Shown here: positions 1 to 8,920 of the stretch, piece by piece | How positions within the stretch are numbered: position 1 is the stretch's first letter | How the letters are laid out: every line of letters starts with the position of its first letter | Origin: Flagellimonas oceanensis | GTDB taxonomy: Bacteria > Bacteroidota > Bacteroidia > Flavobacteriales > Flavobacteriaceae | DNA: 64,000 nucleotides | NCBI RefSeq assembly: GCF_003992595.1 | Contig: NZ_RZNA01000024.1 | Span: 157,382 to 221,381 of the forward strand | Direction: 5' to 3' | Translations under genes and position numbers: made by a program | The notes under the pieces: generated by a model | Seen by the model: the letters and a program-made list of their open reading frames with translations, nothing else | What the model was told of the DNA's origin: nothing | Databases searched by the model: none

Positions 1-541
1 CAAAATCCTTACCATATACGGATGTGACTATCTTACTTTCGGAAAACAAGGGCTCGTCAGCATAATACTTTCTCAGGTAAAGCGGCACCATGGAAGCCAT
101 CCAACCGTGGACGTGGATGATATCCGGCGACCAATTCAGTTTTTTCACTGTTTCCACCACACCTTTGGCAAAGAATATGGCGCGCTCGTCATTATCGGGG
201 AACAGATTCCCATCGGCATCGGCAAACGTGGCTTTTCTTTTGAAGTATTCATCGTTGTCTATAAAATAGACTTGGATTCGTTCCTTTGGAATGGACGCCA
301 CCTTTATGATCAGGGGCATATCCATGTCATTGATCACCAGGTTCATCCCCGATAAACGTATTACCTCATGTAATTGATGCCTCCTTTCGTTGATGTTTCC
401 ATACCTTGGCATAAATATGCGGATCTGCCCACCGTTACTGTTCACCATTCTAGGTGCTTCGTACGACATTAAGGAAACAGGATTCTCTGGGAGGTAGGGA
501 ACTAATTCAGAAGATACAAACAATACCTTTTTACCATTCAT
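1..541 (-). CDS. glgA: glycogen/starch synthase, N-terminal part (runs off window)
   Basis: Reading leftward from an ATG at 541, an open frame of 180 codons continues past base 1. It begins MNGKKVLFVSSELVPYLPEN and contains SNGGQIRIFMPRYGNINERR and a later DIIHVHGW stretch. This matches the N-terminal Rossmann domain of GT5 glycogen synthases, which transfer glucose from ADP-glucose to a growing glucan in the cytoplasm. The gene is divergent from panC, a neighbourhood I recall from many Flavobacteriaceae. Only about 40 percent of a usual flavobacterial GT5 protein is present, so the C-terminal domain cannot be judged. Confidence 0.85.
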   Translation of the reverse strand, partial: MNGKKVLFVSSELVPYLPENPVSLMSYEAPRMVNSNGGQIRIFMPRYGNINERRHQLHEVIRLSGMNLVINDMDMPLIIKVASIPKERIQVYFIDNDEYFKRKATFADADGNLFPDNDERAIFFAKGVVETVKKLNWSPDIIHVHGWMASMVPLYLRKYYADEPLFSESKIVTSVYGKDF

Positions 542-576
542 AAACGCTTTCTTTTGTTTATCTGAAAAACATAGCT

Positions 577-585
577 GCAAAAGTA
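577..585 (-). promoter_or_regulatory. Bacteroidota -7 box for glycogen synthase
   Basis: On the minus strand this reads TACTTTTGC, an exact TAnnTTTG match placed about 35 bases before the glycogen synthase ATG. No clear TTG -33 box was found at the right distance. Confidence 0.5.
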
Positions 586-616
586 CAAAAATTATGCTGA
601 TTAGCTGTATTTATAG

Positions 617-625
617 TATTTTTGC
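617..625 (+). promoter_or_regulatory. Bacteroidota -7 box for panC
   Basis: The sequence TATTTTTGC fits TAnnTTTG and sits 19 bases before the panC ATG at 644, implying a leader of only about 13 bases. It lies 31 bases from the divergent box for glycogen synthase, so the two transcripts start back to back. Confidence 0.5.
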
Positions 626-643
626 ACCCTTTTGTACCTGTAT

Positions 644-1492
644 ATGAAGATATTCGACCTTAAAAAACAACTCAACAACTTTACCGCCAAGCAGCGTAAA
701 GAAGACCACACCATAGGTCTTGTGCCCACAATGGGGGCGCTTCACACGGGTCATATCTCATTGGTTAAAAAAGCACTTTTGGAAAACGACTTGGTGGTTG
801 TCAGCATTTTTGTGAACCCCACCCAATTCGACAAAAAGGACGATCTGGAAAAATATCCACGGACTTTTGAAAAGGATATTGAGCTTTTGAAACAAGTTTC
901 GGACAATATTGTGGTTTTTGCTCCTACGGTTGATGAAATTTATGATGGCAATGTCACATCCGAATCCTATGAGTTCGATGGTTTGGACAAGGTAATGGAA
1001 GGGGAATTTAGAACAGGACATTTTGATGGTGTAGGTACCATTGTGGAGCTTTTGCTCCGGACCATAGCCCCAGACAAAGCTTATTTTGGCGAAAAGGATT
1101 TCCAGCAATTGCAGATCATTCGGAAAATGGCCGAGATCAAGAACTTGCCCTATGAAATCATCGGTTGCCCCATTGAAAGGGAACCCCACGGCTTAGCCAT
1201 GAGTTCCCGCAACGAAAGACTATCAAAAGAAACCCGTGAAGAAGCCGGTTTTATTCACACTACGCTACAAGCTGCCAAAGCCGAATTTGGCACGAAAAGT
1301 GCTACATATATAAAGGATTGGGTAAAATCCGAATTTGAGCAACATCCTTTGTTTGACCTGGAATATTTTGAAATCGCGGACGAGAACACACTGACTCCAG
1401 CTTTAAAAATACAGAACAATCAAAAATATAGGGCGTTTATTGCCGTTTACGCAGATGGCGTGCGCTTAATTGATAATCTAAGATTGAATTGA
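644..1492 (+). CDS. panC: pantoate--beta-alanine ligase
   Basis: PanC joins pantoate and beta-alanine, using ATP, in the last step of pantothenate synthesis. The 282-residue protein carries the nucleotidyl-transferase signature GLVPTMGALHTGH near residues 30-42, with the HxGH-type motif, and the later GEKDFQQLQ and MSSRNERL motifs of the family. An upstream in-frame TTG at 632 would add four residues, but the ATG at 644 is preferred because MKIF is a typical start and the -7 box lies too close for the longer form. panD follows after 12 bases, so beta-alanine production and use are co-transcribed. Confidence 0.95.
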   Translation: MKIFDLKKQLNNFTAKQRKEDHTIGLVPTMGALHTGHISLVKKALLENDLVVVSIFVNPTQFDKKDDLEKYPRTFEKDIELLKQVSDNIVVFAPTVDEIYDGNVTSESYEFDGLDKVMEGEFRTGHFDGVGTIVELLLRTIAPDKAYFGEKDFQQLQIIRKMAEIKNLPYEIIGCPIEREPHGLAMSSRNERLSKETREEAGFIHTTLQAAKAEFGTKSATYIKDWVKSEFEQHPLFDLEYFEIADENTLTPALKIQNNQKYRAFIAVYADGVRLIDNLRLN

Positions 1493-1504
1493 TAATTTTG
1501 CACC

Positions 1505-1855
1505 ATGCAAGTAGAAGTTGTAAAATCTAAAATACACCGAGTAAAAGTTACCGGAGCAGACCTTAACTATATAGGCAGCATTACCATAGACGAAGATCTT
1601 ATGGACGCCGCCAATATAATCAGGGGCGAAAAAGTGCAGATCGTGAACAACAACAACGGTGAGCGATTGGAAACTTACGCTATTCCTGGCCCTCGAAATT
1701 CTGGAGAGCTTACCCTGAACGGTGCCGCAGCCAGAAAAGTGGCCGTGGGAGACGTATTGATCCTGATCACCTACGCATGGATGGATATCGAAGAGGCAAA
1801 AACATTTAATCCAGCATTGGTCTTCCCCAACGAAGAAACCAATCTACTCAAGTAA
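1505..1855 (+). CDS. panD: aspartate 1-decarboxylase (pyruvoyl enzyme)
   Basis: PanD makes beta-alanine from aspartate for the panC reaction. The 116-residue length is normal for the family. The self-cleavage site is visible as Gly24-Ser25 in YIGSITID; Ser25 becomes the pyruvoyl cofactor after cleavage. Lys9 and the LETYAIPG segment also match the family. The gene lies 12 bases after panC and its stop is 3 bases before the TTG start of the next gene, so the three form an operon. Confidence 0.95.
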   Translation: MQVEVVKSKIHRVKVTGADLNYIGSITIDEDLMDAANIIRGEKVQIVNNNNGERLETYAIPGPRNSGELTLNGAAARKVAVGDVLILITYAWMDIEEAKTFNPALVFPNEETNLLK

Positions 1856-1858
1856 ATT

Positions 1859-2824
1859 TTGGGCAAATCCCTGAAAAAATTTCTTAAGCTGTTCGTACCC
1901 ATCGCATTTGGGTTGTTTTTGGTTTGGTACTCCTACAATTCCACCACACCCGAGGAGCGAAAACAAATCATCCATTATATTTCCAATGCAAGCCCATTTT
2001 GGGTAACCATTTCCGTGATTATTGGCATATTGAGCCATATTTCACGAGCTGTTCGTTGGAAATACCTCTTGGAACCCATGGGATACCGTCCTAAAACGGT
2101 AAACACTATATTCATTGTCCTAATCTCCTATTTTGCCAACTTGGGAATACCTCGTTCCGGCGAAATTTTAAGGGCGACCGCACTTACCACCTATGAAAAA
2201 GTGCCTTTTGAAAAAGGATTCGGCACCATCGTTACCGAAAGAGTAGTCGATTTGTTGATGCTTTTGGCCATCGTTCTAATTACCCTGGCACTCCAAACAG
2301 ATTTCATCCTTGGGTTTCTCGAAGAGAGAGGCGTGAACATTGTCGGTGCCATCGGAATATTGCTAGTTGGCATTGTTGGACTCTTTTTGGGATCCTACAT
2401 CATCCGTAAATCAAAGTCGCCATTGGCACTAAAACTGAAAGGGTTCCTCAACGGATTGCAAGATGGCGTACTCAGTGTTTTCAAAATGAAGAACAAATGG
2501 CCCTTCATACTCCACACCTTGTTTATTTGGACAGCCTATTTTGGCATGTTCTGGGTCATTAAGTACACCGTTGAAGAGACCATTCCACTATCCCTCGGGG
2601 AATTATTGGTCGCCTTTGTGGCCGGTGCCTTCGCCATGTCCACCACCAATGGCGGAATAGGCCTTTATCCCATAGCGGTTAGTGCTGCATTGGGCATTTA
2701 TGGCATCAGCTCCGTTTCCGGGGATGCATTTGGTTGGATCATGTGGATCGCCCAAACTTTAATGGTCGTTGTTTTCGGTACAATATCCTTTATCGTATTA
2801 CCGTTATTGAATAGAAATCGGTAA
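1859..2824 (+). CDS. lysylphosphatidylglycerol synthase TM-region family protein
   Basis: A 321-residue polytopic membrane protein of the flippase-like UPF0104 family. It has about seven to eight hydrophobic segments, the arginine-containing HISRAVRWKYLLEPMGY motif near residues 60-78, and RSGEILRATALT, both typical of the family. The start is a TTG three bases after the panD stop; no ATG lies near the required N-terminus. In other bacteria such domains transport or flip lipids or are fused to an aminoacyl transferase domain, which is absent here. The position between panD and radA is a syntenic habit and does not show its substrate. Confidence 0.8.
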   Translation: MGKSLKKFLKLFVPIAFGLFLVWYSYNSTTPEERKQIIHYISNASPFWVTISVIIGILSHISRAVRWKYLLEPMGYRPKTVNTIFIVLISYFANLGIPRSGEILRATALTTYEKVPFEKGFGTIVTERVVDLLMLLAIVLITLALQTDFILGFLEERGVNIVGAIGILLVGIVGLFLGSYIIRKSKSPLALKLKGFLNGLQDGVLSVFKMKNKWPFILHTLFIWTAYFGMFWVIKYTVEETIPLSLGELLVAFVAGAFAMSTTNGGIGLYPIAVSAALGIYGISSVSGDAFGWIMWIAQTLMVVVFGTISFIVLPLLNRNR

Positions 2825-2849
2825 GCCCAAGCCGCCTAAATCTTAACCA

Positions 2850-3992
2850 ATGAAAAAATGTCTATTTCTACTGATAGGCTTTACGTGCTTGAACCTAAGC
2901 GCTCAAGTGACAAAGGAGATTTTTGAATCCTTCAAACTGCAAGAGCGAAGGGATGTCTCCTACTATTTTCCCGAGGACTACACTGAAGAAAAATCATACC
3001 CATTGATCGTGGTTTTGGATGCCGAATATTTGTTCGATCTTGTTGTGGCCAATGTGAAATTCCAAAGTAAGTTTGACCGTATGCCCGAAGCCATCGTGGT
3101 CGGCGTGCATCAACTGCAAAACGATTTGCGTTGGGTAGATTGCGACTACGAAGACATCTCAGGATTGCCCACCGAGAAAGGCAAAATGTTCTACGAGTTT
3201 TTGGGCACCGAACTGATTCCGTATCTGGAAACCAGTTATAATGTCGCTCCGTTTAAAATGTTCGTGGGCTACGATATCACAGGCAATTTTGGCAATTACT
3301 ATTTGTTCAAAGACCGCTCCCTATTCAACTCTTATATTAGTATTTCTCCCGTTTTGGCCACCGAAATGGAAAGCAGGGTCCCTGCCCGCTTGTCCGAACT
3401 CGACCAGACTATTTTTTATAACCTGATCGTAGAAAAACAACCTACGGACGATAGACAGCGTATCCTTCAAATGAACACTAGCATCAGCTCCATTACCCGT
3501 GAATCATTGCATTATTTTTTTGATGAATACGAAAAAGCTGACCATACCTCCATTGCGGCCTATGGTATAAGTAAAGCTTTTGATAATGTATTCAGCATAT
3601 ACAGACCTATCACACCAGCAGAGTACAAATCCGATATTTTGACCTCCGAAGAACCTGTTTTCAGTTATTTGGAGAACAGATACCAAACCATAGAAGACCT
3701 GTTCGGGTTTGAAAAACCAGTGGAACTCAACGATATTATGGCCATTTATGCTGCCTGCTTGAAAAAAGAGGACTACGAGTCACTGGAACCCTTGGCAGAC
3801 CTTTGCAAAAAGGAATTCCCGGATACCATGATGGGCTTTTATTTCGAGGCAGAATACTACGAGTTTATCGGAGAGCCCAAAAAAGCGTTCAAAACATTCG
3901 AAAAAGCATTTCAACTTGAAGAAATCGACTTTTTGACCAAGGATATGGCCCTCGAAAAAATTGATGCCCTTAAAGCGGATTTCGGGTATTAA
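2850..3992 (+). CDS. alpha/beta-hydrolase-fold (esterase D-like) secreted protein, nucleophile replaced
   Basis: A 380-residue protein with a signal peptide (residues 1-19, ending in SAQ). Residues 20-240 resemble the esterase D/Fes-type alpha/beta-hydrolase family, with YPLIVVLDAEYLFD and ISISPVLA landmarks. At the nucleophile elbow the family GHSxGG reads G140-Y-D-I-T-G, so the serine is an aspartate. The C-terminal part, about 270-380, is helical with TPR-like GEPKKAFKTFEKAF. It probably acts in the periplasm as a non-hydrolytic or unusual member. It follows the flippase-like gene by 25 bases in the same direction. Confidence 0.75.
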   Translation: MKKCLFLLIGFTCLNLSAQVTKEIFESFKLQERRDVSYYFPEDYTEEKSYPLIVVLDAEYLFDLVVANVKFQSKFDRMPEAIVVGVHQLQNDLRWVDCDYEDISGLPTEKGKMFYEFLGTELIPYLETSYNVAPFKMFVGYDITGNFGNYYLFKDRSLFNSYISISPVLATEMESRVPARLSELDQTIFYNLIVEKQPTDDRQRILQMNTSISSITRESLHYFFDEYEKADHTSIAAYGISKAFDNVFSIYRPITPAEYKSDILTSEEPVFSYLENRYQTIEDLFGFEKPVELNDIMAIYAACLKKEDYESLEPLADLCKKEFPDTMMGFYFEAEYYEFIGEPKKAFKTFEKAFQLEEIDFLTKDMALEKIDALKADFGY

Positions 3993-4116
3993 CCGAATGG
4001 GTTCGTTGATTATTGGATCATTAAATGATTTCCCTTCTAAAAATCGAATTATCTAATAATCCAAATATCCAATCCATCATCTAAATCCATATCTTTAGGC
4101 CCCTCATTTAGTTTGA

Positions 4117-5475
4117 ATGGCCAAGACCAAAACAGCATTCTTTTGTCAAAATTGTGGAGCCCAATTCCCTAAGTGGATAGGGCAATGTTCCTCTTGCAAG
4201 GAATGGAACACCATTGTGGAAGAAGTGGTCCAAAAGGAGGATAAAAAAAGTTGGAAGGCCGACAAAGTTGCCACACAGGCCAACAAACCCCTTCGAGTTT
4301 CCGAAATCACCCAAGAAAAAGAACTGCGTTTGGACACATTGGACCAAGAATTCAATCGCGTTTTAGGCGGTGGGCTCGTTCCAGGGTCTTTGACTTTGTT
4401 GGGCGGCGAACCGGGTATCGGAAAAAGTACCTTGCTGCTTCAGATTGCCTTGAAACTGCCCTATAAAATCCTATATGTGTCGGGCGAGGAAAGTCAACGG
4501 CAGATAAAAATGCGCGCTGACCGTATTCAGCCCAATAGCGAAAACTGCTACATCCTTACCGAGACCAAAACACAGAATATTTTTCAGCAAGTTTCGACCA
4601 TTGAGCCCGATTTGGTCGTCATTGACTCTATTCAGACACTCCACACCGATTATATTGAATCTGCCGCCGGGAGCATTTCCCAAATTCGTGAATGCACCGC
4701 GGAACTCATCAAATTTGCAAAAGAAAGTCACACCCCCGTTATTTTAGTGGGACACATCACAAAAGATGGCACTATTGCAGGCCCCAAGATTTTGGAGCAT
4801 ATGGTGGACACCGTTCTACAGTTTGAAGGTGACCGTAATTATGTGTACCGCATTCTCCGTTCCCTCAAAAACAGATTCGGCTCAACTGCGGAATTGGGCA
4901 TTTACGAAATGCAGGGAAGCGGCCTCCGTGAAGTCAATAATCCTTCGGAGGTATTGATTTCCAAAAATGACGAAGACCTTAGCGGTACGGCCATCGCTGC
5001 AACAGTGGAAGGTATGCGACCCTTGCTCATTGAGATTCAAGCTTTGGTGAGCACTGCCGTGTATGGAACACCGCAACGTTCGGCTACAGGATTCAATGCC
5101 AAAAGATTGAACATGCTTTTGGCCGTTTTGGAAAAACGCGCAGGTTTTAAATTGGGTGCTAAGGATGTTTTCCTGAACATTACAGGTGGGATTTCCGTGG
5201 ATGACCCTGCCATTGATTTGGCCGTTATGGCCGCTATCCTATCCAGTAATTCCGATATCGCCATTGAAAAAGGCGTTTGTTTTGCCGCAGAGGTCGGACT
5301 TGCAGGAGAAATCAGGCCTGTGCAACGTGTGGACCAACGTATTCTTGAAGCGGAAAAACTGGGCTTCTCCAAAATCTTTGTCTCAAAAAACAACAAGATT
5401 GGGCTAAAACAATCTGGAATTCTGGTTCAAAAGGTCTCCAAGATTGAAGATGTGGTCGCACATCTCTTCGGATAA
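4117..5475 (+). CDS. radA: DNA repair protein RadA
   Basis: RadA is a RecA-like ATPase that drives branch migration of recombination intermediates and can act in transformation. The 452-residue protein shows, in order, a four-cysteine zinc finger (C10, C13, C24, C27), Walker A GGEPGIGKST at about 96-105, the family KNRFGS motif, and a C-terminal Lon-protease-like domain with inactive protease site. Length and all motifs are normal. It is preceded by 124 bases without a gene and followed by a dispersed inverted repeat. Confidence 0.97.
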   Translation: MAKTKTAFFCQNCGAQFPKWIGQCSSCKEWNTIVEEVVQKEDKKSWKADKVATQANKPLRVSEITQEKELRLDTLDQEFNRVLGGGLVPGSLTLLGGEPGIGKSTLLLQIALKLPYKILYVSGEESQRQIKMRADRIQPNSENCYILTETKTQNIFQQVSTIEPDLVVIDSIQTLHTDYIESAAGSISQIRECTAELIKFAKESHTPVILVGHITKDGTIAGPKILEHMVDTVLQFEGDRNYVYRILRSLKNRFGSTAELGIYEMQGSGLREVNNPSEVLISKNDEDLSGTAIAATVEGMRPLLIEIQALVSTAVYGTPQRSATGFNAKRLNMLLAVLEKRAGFKLGAKDVFLNITGGISVDDPAIDLAVMAAILSSNSDIAIEKGVCFAAEVGLAGEIRPVQRVDQRILEAEKLGFSKIFVSKNNKIGLKQSGILVQKVSKIEDVVAHLFG

Positions 5476-5533
5476 AAAAGTAATTGCAGGTTTCTTTTTA
5501 TATTTAAAATTCTGATTGTCCATAAACAACAGG

Positions 5534-5612
5534 TTGTCAGGTCGAGCGCAGTCGAGACCTCATTTTTAAGACGTTGGTTCCAATAACTTCTCGACTGCGC
5601 TCGAAGAGACAA
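5534..5612. repeat. dispersed inverted repeat, copy 1
   Basis: Two 24-base arms face each other around a 31-base loop. The inner 16 bases match perfectly (TCGAGCGCAGTCGAGA against its complement); the outer part has a few mismatches. A second copy with nearly the same arms lies at 18385-18447. The element sits between radA and the next gene. It looks like a REP/MITE-type intergenic repeat that could also fold in RNA, and there is no T-tract. Confidence 0.7.
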
Positions 5613-5662
5613 GGCATCATGATTGATTACTAATATTCAATTAAAAAACATTCAAACCGCAC

Positions 5663-7819
5663 ATGAAAAAGTATTTTCTCCTCGCCCCCATAGCAATTCT
5701 CATTTCCTGTACCAGCCCAAATCCCAATAATGCAGACAAGGTTTATTTCAACACTTGGGAGCATTATTTAGGCGACCCCGAACGAACCCATTTCTCCAAT
5801 CTTGATCAAATTGACACCACGAATGTTTCCCAATTAAAACTAGCTTGGAGCTATAAAAGTGGAGGTCTGCAAGAGGGAAGAACTACACAAATACAGACCA
5901 GCCCTTTAATGGTTGAAAATGTGCTTTATGGGGTAAATGCGGCCATTGAATTGTTCGCAATCAATGCGAAAACAGGAAAGGAAATCTGGAAATTTTCCCC
6001 AAAAACAAAGGATGAATCAGGTCTAGGGCTCAATCGTGGCTTGAATTATTGGAAATCTGACGGTACTGCTCCCAGTCGTATCTTTTTCTCATCAGGGCCA
6101 AAACTGTATGCCATCAATATTGAAACTGGCCAACCCATTACCGAATTTGGTAATAATGGTAGCATTGACCTTCGTGATGGTTTGGGTAGGGACCCGAGCA
6201 AATTATCCGTGGTCTCCAACACCCCTGGTGCAGTTTTTAAAAACATATTGATACAAGGTACCCGAGTGGGCGAAGGTCCCGGTTCTTCGCCAGGACACAT
6301 CCGAGCCTACGACGTGCTCACGGGCGAAATTTTATGGACCTTCCATACCATTCCACAACCAGGAGAGTTTGGTTACGATACCTGGCCTGCTGAGGCATAT
6401 AAAAAAGTTGGGGGAGCAAATAGTTGGCCCGGTATGGCGTTGGACAACGAGCAAGGCATTGTTTACATCCCCACGGGTTCAGCGGCTTTTGACTGGTACG
6501 GTGGCGACCGCGAAGGATCTAACCTTTTTGCCAATTCCCTGTTGGCGCTAAATGCGAATACAGGAGAACGAATTTGGCATTTTCAAATGGTGCACCACGA
6601 CATTTGGGACCGTGATTTACCCGCACCGCCCAACTTGGTGGACATTGTAAGGGACGGGCTAACCATTCCCGCTGTGGCACAGGTGACCAAAAGCGGCCAT
6701 GTATTCGTGTTTAACCGAATCACAGGGGAACCCTTATTCCCTATCGAGGAAAAAGCATATCCAAGCTCAACTTTACATGGAGAAAAAGCATTTGAGACCC
6801 AACCCCTGCCCAAAAAACCTGCGCCTTTTGCACGTCAGATTTTAACAGAGGACGATTTATATGCTCCTGAGCGAACTGCTTTTGTCGATGATTTGGTTCC
6901 TGGCAACGAAACTGATGAAGCTCCCACCGTGCTTGAAAAATTCAAATCCATTACATCACAAGGACAATTTATACCCATGGATACTACCGGGGTAATCCTA
7001 TTCCCAGGGGCCGATGGTGGTGCAGAATGGGGTGGAGCAGCACTCGACCCAAGAGACGGCGTAATGTACGTAAATGCCAACGAAATGGCTTGGATCATTA
7101 AAATGAAGGAAGTTGGTGGCAATGGCGAAGGTTCGAGTATGGGACAAAGTTTGGCACAAATTCACTGCGCCAGATGCCATGGAGGGGATTTGCAAGGCCT
7201 GAACGGAATCCCTGAGCTTCAGAACGTGAAGTTGCGATTGGAATCCGACTCCATAACAAGCATTATCCAAAAAGGTCGTGGTGCCATGCCGGGCATGCCA
7301 AATCTTTCTGAAGAAGAAACCAATGCCATTACCGACTTTTTAATGGATATCGAAGAAACCAAAGATCATAGGGTTGAGAAAACAAAGATCGATGTTCCTT
7401 ATTCCATTTCAAGCTTTGCAAGATTTAAAGATGACCGAGGTTATCCTGTGGTAAAACCGCCATGGGGAACTTTAAATGCCATAGACCTTAATTCGGGTGA
7501 ATATCTGTGGACGGTACCCTTAGGGCATGAAGAAAGTTTACAGGACCCCAACGTTCCTGTTTCCGGACTTGAAAACTATGGAGGACCAGTCGTAACCAAA
7601 GGCGGTGTCCTTTTTATTGCTGCCACCAAGGATGAAAAAATACGTGCGTTCAACATGAAAACGGGCAAACAGCTTTGGGAAGATCAACTACCTGCCGGAG
7701 GGTATGCCACACCAATTACTTACCAAGTCGATGGCAAACAATACGTGGTCATTTCCTGTGGTGGAGGAAAAATGGGCACCGACCCTGGCGACGAGTATCG
7801 CGCTTACACTTTGGAATAA
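5663..7819 (+). CDS. PQQ-dependent dehydrogenase with cytochrome c domain (lipoprotein)
   Basis: A 718-residue lipoprotein (lipobox ending at the Cys of LISCTSP). It has repeated beta-propeller motifs such as IWKFSPKT, ILWTFHT and RIWHFQMVHHDIWDRD, like membrane glucose/quinate quinoproteins. A class I cytochrome c segment, CARCH at about 501-505 followed by Met-rich MPGMPNLSEEE, lies within the propeller rather than at its end. It probably oxidises a sugar or alcohol in the periplasm and passes electrons to its own heme. No pqq synthesis genes are visible, so cofactor would come from elsewhere. It is convergent with the aldo-keto reductase with no gap. Confidence 0.85.
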   Translation: MKKYFLLAPIAILISCTSPNPNNADKVYFNTWEHYLGDPERTHFSNLDQIDTTNVSQLKLAWSYKSGGLQEGRTTQIQTSPLMVENVLYGVNAAIELFAINAKTGKEIWKFSPKTKDESGLGLNRGLNYWKSDGTAPSRIFFSSGPKLYAINIETGQPITEFGNNGSIDLRDGLGRDPSKLSVVSNTPGAVFKNILIQGTRVGEGPGSSPGHIRAYDVLTGEILWTFHTIPQPGEFGYDTWPAEAYKKVGGANSWPGMALDNEQGIVYIPTGSAAFDWYGGDREGSNLFANSLLALNANTGERIWHFQMVHHDIWDRDLPAPPNLVDIVRDGLTIPAVAQVTKSGHVFVFNRITGEPLFPIEEKAYPSSTLHGEKAFETQPLPKKPAPFARQILTEDDLYAPERTAFVDDLVPGNETDEAPTVLEKFKSITSQGQFIPMDTTGVILFPGADGGAEWGGAALDPRDGVMYVNANEMAWIIKMKEVGGNGEGSSMGQSLAQIHCARCHGGDLQGLNGIPELQNVKLRLESDSITSIIQKGRGAMPGMPNLSEEETNAITDFLMDIEETKDHRVEKTKIDVPYSISSFARFKDDRGYPVVKPPWGTLNAIDLNSGEYLWTVPLGHEESLQDPNVPVSGLENYGGPVVTKGGVLFIAATKDEKIRAFNMKTGKQLWEDQLPAGGYATPITYQVDGKQYVVISCGGGKMGTDPGDEYRAYTLE

Positions 7820-8860
7820 TTATGGCGCAGGGTTCGGAATTGCGTTGTGGATTTCCTGAATGCCTTCCAGAACCTCATCCGACAGTACTACATCGATACT
7901 TCCGATGTTTTCCTTAAGTTGCTCCATACTGGTTGCTCCTATGATGTTACTGGTCAAAAAAGGTCGGGTATTTACAAAGGCCAAAGCCATTTGTGCCATG
8001 CTCAACCCATGTTCTTTAGCCAATTGGGCATATTTCTCGGTGGCTGCAACAGCTGAATCCCCACTATACCTGTTGTAATTTGGAAATAAGGTTATCCTGG
8101 CTTTCCTTGGTGGAACTTCGGTAAGATATTTTCCGCTCAATACCCCAAAACCAAGTGGCGAATAAGCCAACAGACCTATCTGTTCCCGCATGGAAATCTC
8201 GGAAAGTCCTACCTCAAAGAGACGGTTCAAAAGGCTGTACGGATTCTGTATGGTCTTCATTCGGGGCAAAGATTGATGTACCTTGCTCTCCTCCAAAAAA
8301 CGCATTGTTCCCCAAGGCGTTTCGTTGGACAGTCCTACGTGACGAATCTTGCCTTCGGCAATCAAATCGCGTAGCGTTTCCAAAACTTGATGAATATTAT
8401 CATCCCAAACATCCACGGCATGGGCATTGTATCCCCGTTGTCCAAAATAATTGGTGTTTCGTTCTGGCCAATGAAGCTGGTATAGGTCAATGTAGTCTGT
8501 TTGCAGTCGCTTTAAACTACCTTCCACCGCACTGATAATGGATTCCCTGCTAAATCCGGTGCTGCGAATATGCTTTGCGGCATGACCAGGTCCTGCTATT
8601 TTGGATCCCAATACTACTTTATCACGATTTCCAGTTTTTTTGAACCAGTTTCCGACAAGTTCCTCGGTAACCGCGTAGAGCTCCTTTTTTGCAGGAACCG
8701 GATACAGTTCGGCCGTATCAAAAAAGTTGACACCTTGGTCAAGGGCATAATCCATTTGCTCGTGCGCCTCGTCTTCATTGTTCTGGCGGCCCCAGGTCAT
8801 GGTACCCAAACAAATTTTGGATATTCGGATATCGGTATGTGGAATTCTAGTGTATTTCAT
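7820..8860 (-). CDS. NADP(H)-dependent aldo-keto reductase, Tas-like
   Basis: A 346-residue TIM-barrel aldo-keto reductase. The N-terminal half closely follows E. coli Tas, with CLGTMTWGRQN, the catalytic FFDTAELYPVP (Asp and Tyr of the tetrad), a SKIAGPG strand, and QLHWPERNTNYFG for the catalytic His. Its natural substrate is unknown; Tas-type enzymes reduce aldehydes in the cytoplasm. Its stop abuts the stop of the opposing PQQ gene, leaving no room for a separate terminator. Length is normal for the group. Confidence 0.88.
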   Translation of the reverse strand: MKYTRIPHTDIRISKICLGTMTWGRQNNEDEAHEQMDYALDQGVNFFDTAELYPVPAKKELYAVTEELVGNWFKKTGNRDKVVLGSKIAGPGHAAKHIRSTGFSRESIISAVEGSLKRLQTDYIDLYQLHWPERNTNYFGQRGYNAHAVDVWDDNIHQVLETLRDLIAEGKIRHVGLSNETPWGTMRFLEESKVHQSLPRMKTIQNPYSLLNRLFEVGLSEISMREQIGLLAYSPLGFGVLSGKYLTEVPPRKARITLFPNYNRYSGDSAVAATEKYAQLAKEHGLSMAQMALAFVNTRPFLTSNIIGATSMEQLKENIGSIDVVLSDEVLEGIQEIHNAIPNPAP

Positions 8861-8920
8861 CTTCTGCAGTTTAGCACGGTTAAAGGTACTGAAACAAAAA
8901 CATCGGTCTTTATGCCAATG

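Noticed and set aside
632..643. An upstream TTG start for panC
   Set aside because: It would add four residues not typical of PanC and would sit almost on the predicted transcript start.
758..1189. A 143-codon minus-strand frame opposite panC
   Set aside because: panC motifs are unmistakable on the plus strand, and the antisense frame has no start context or similarity.
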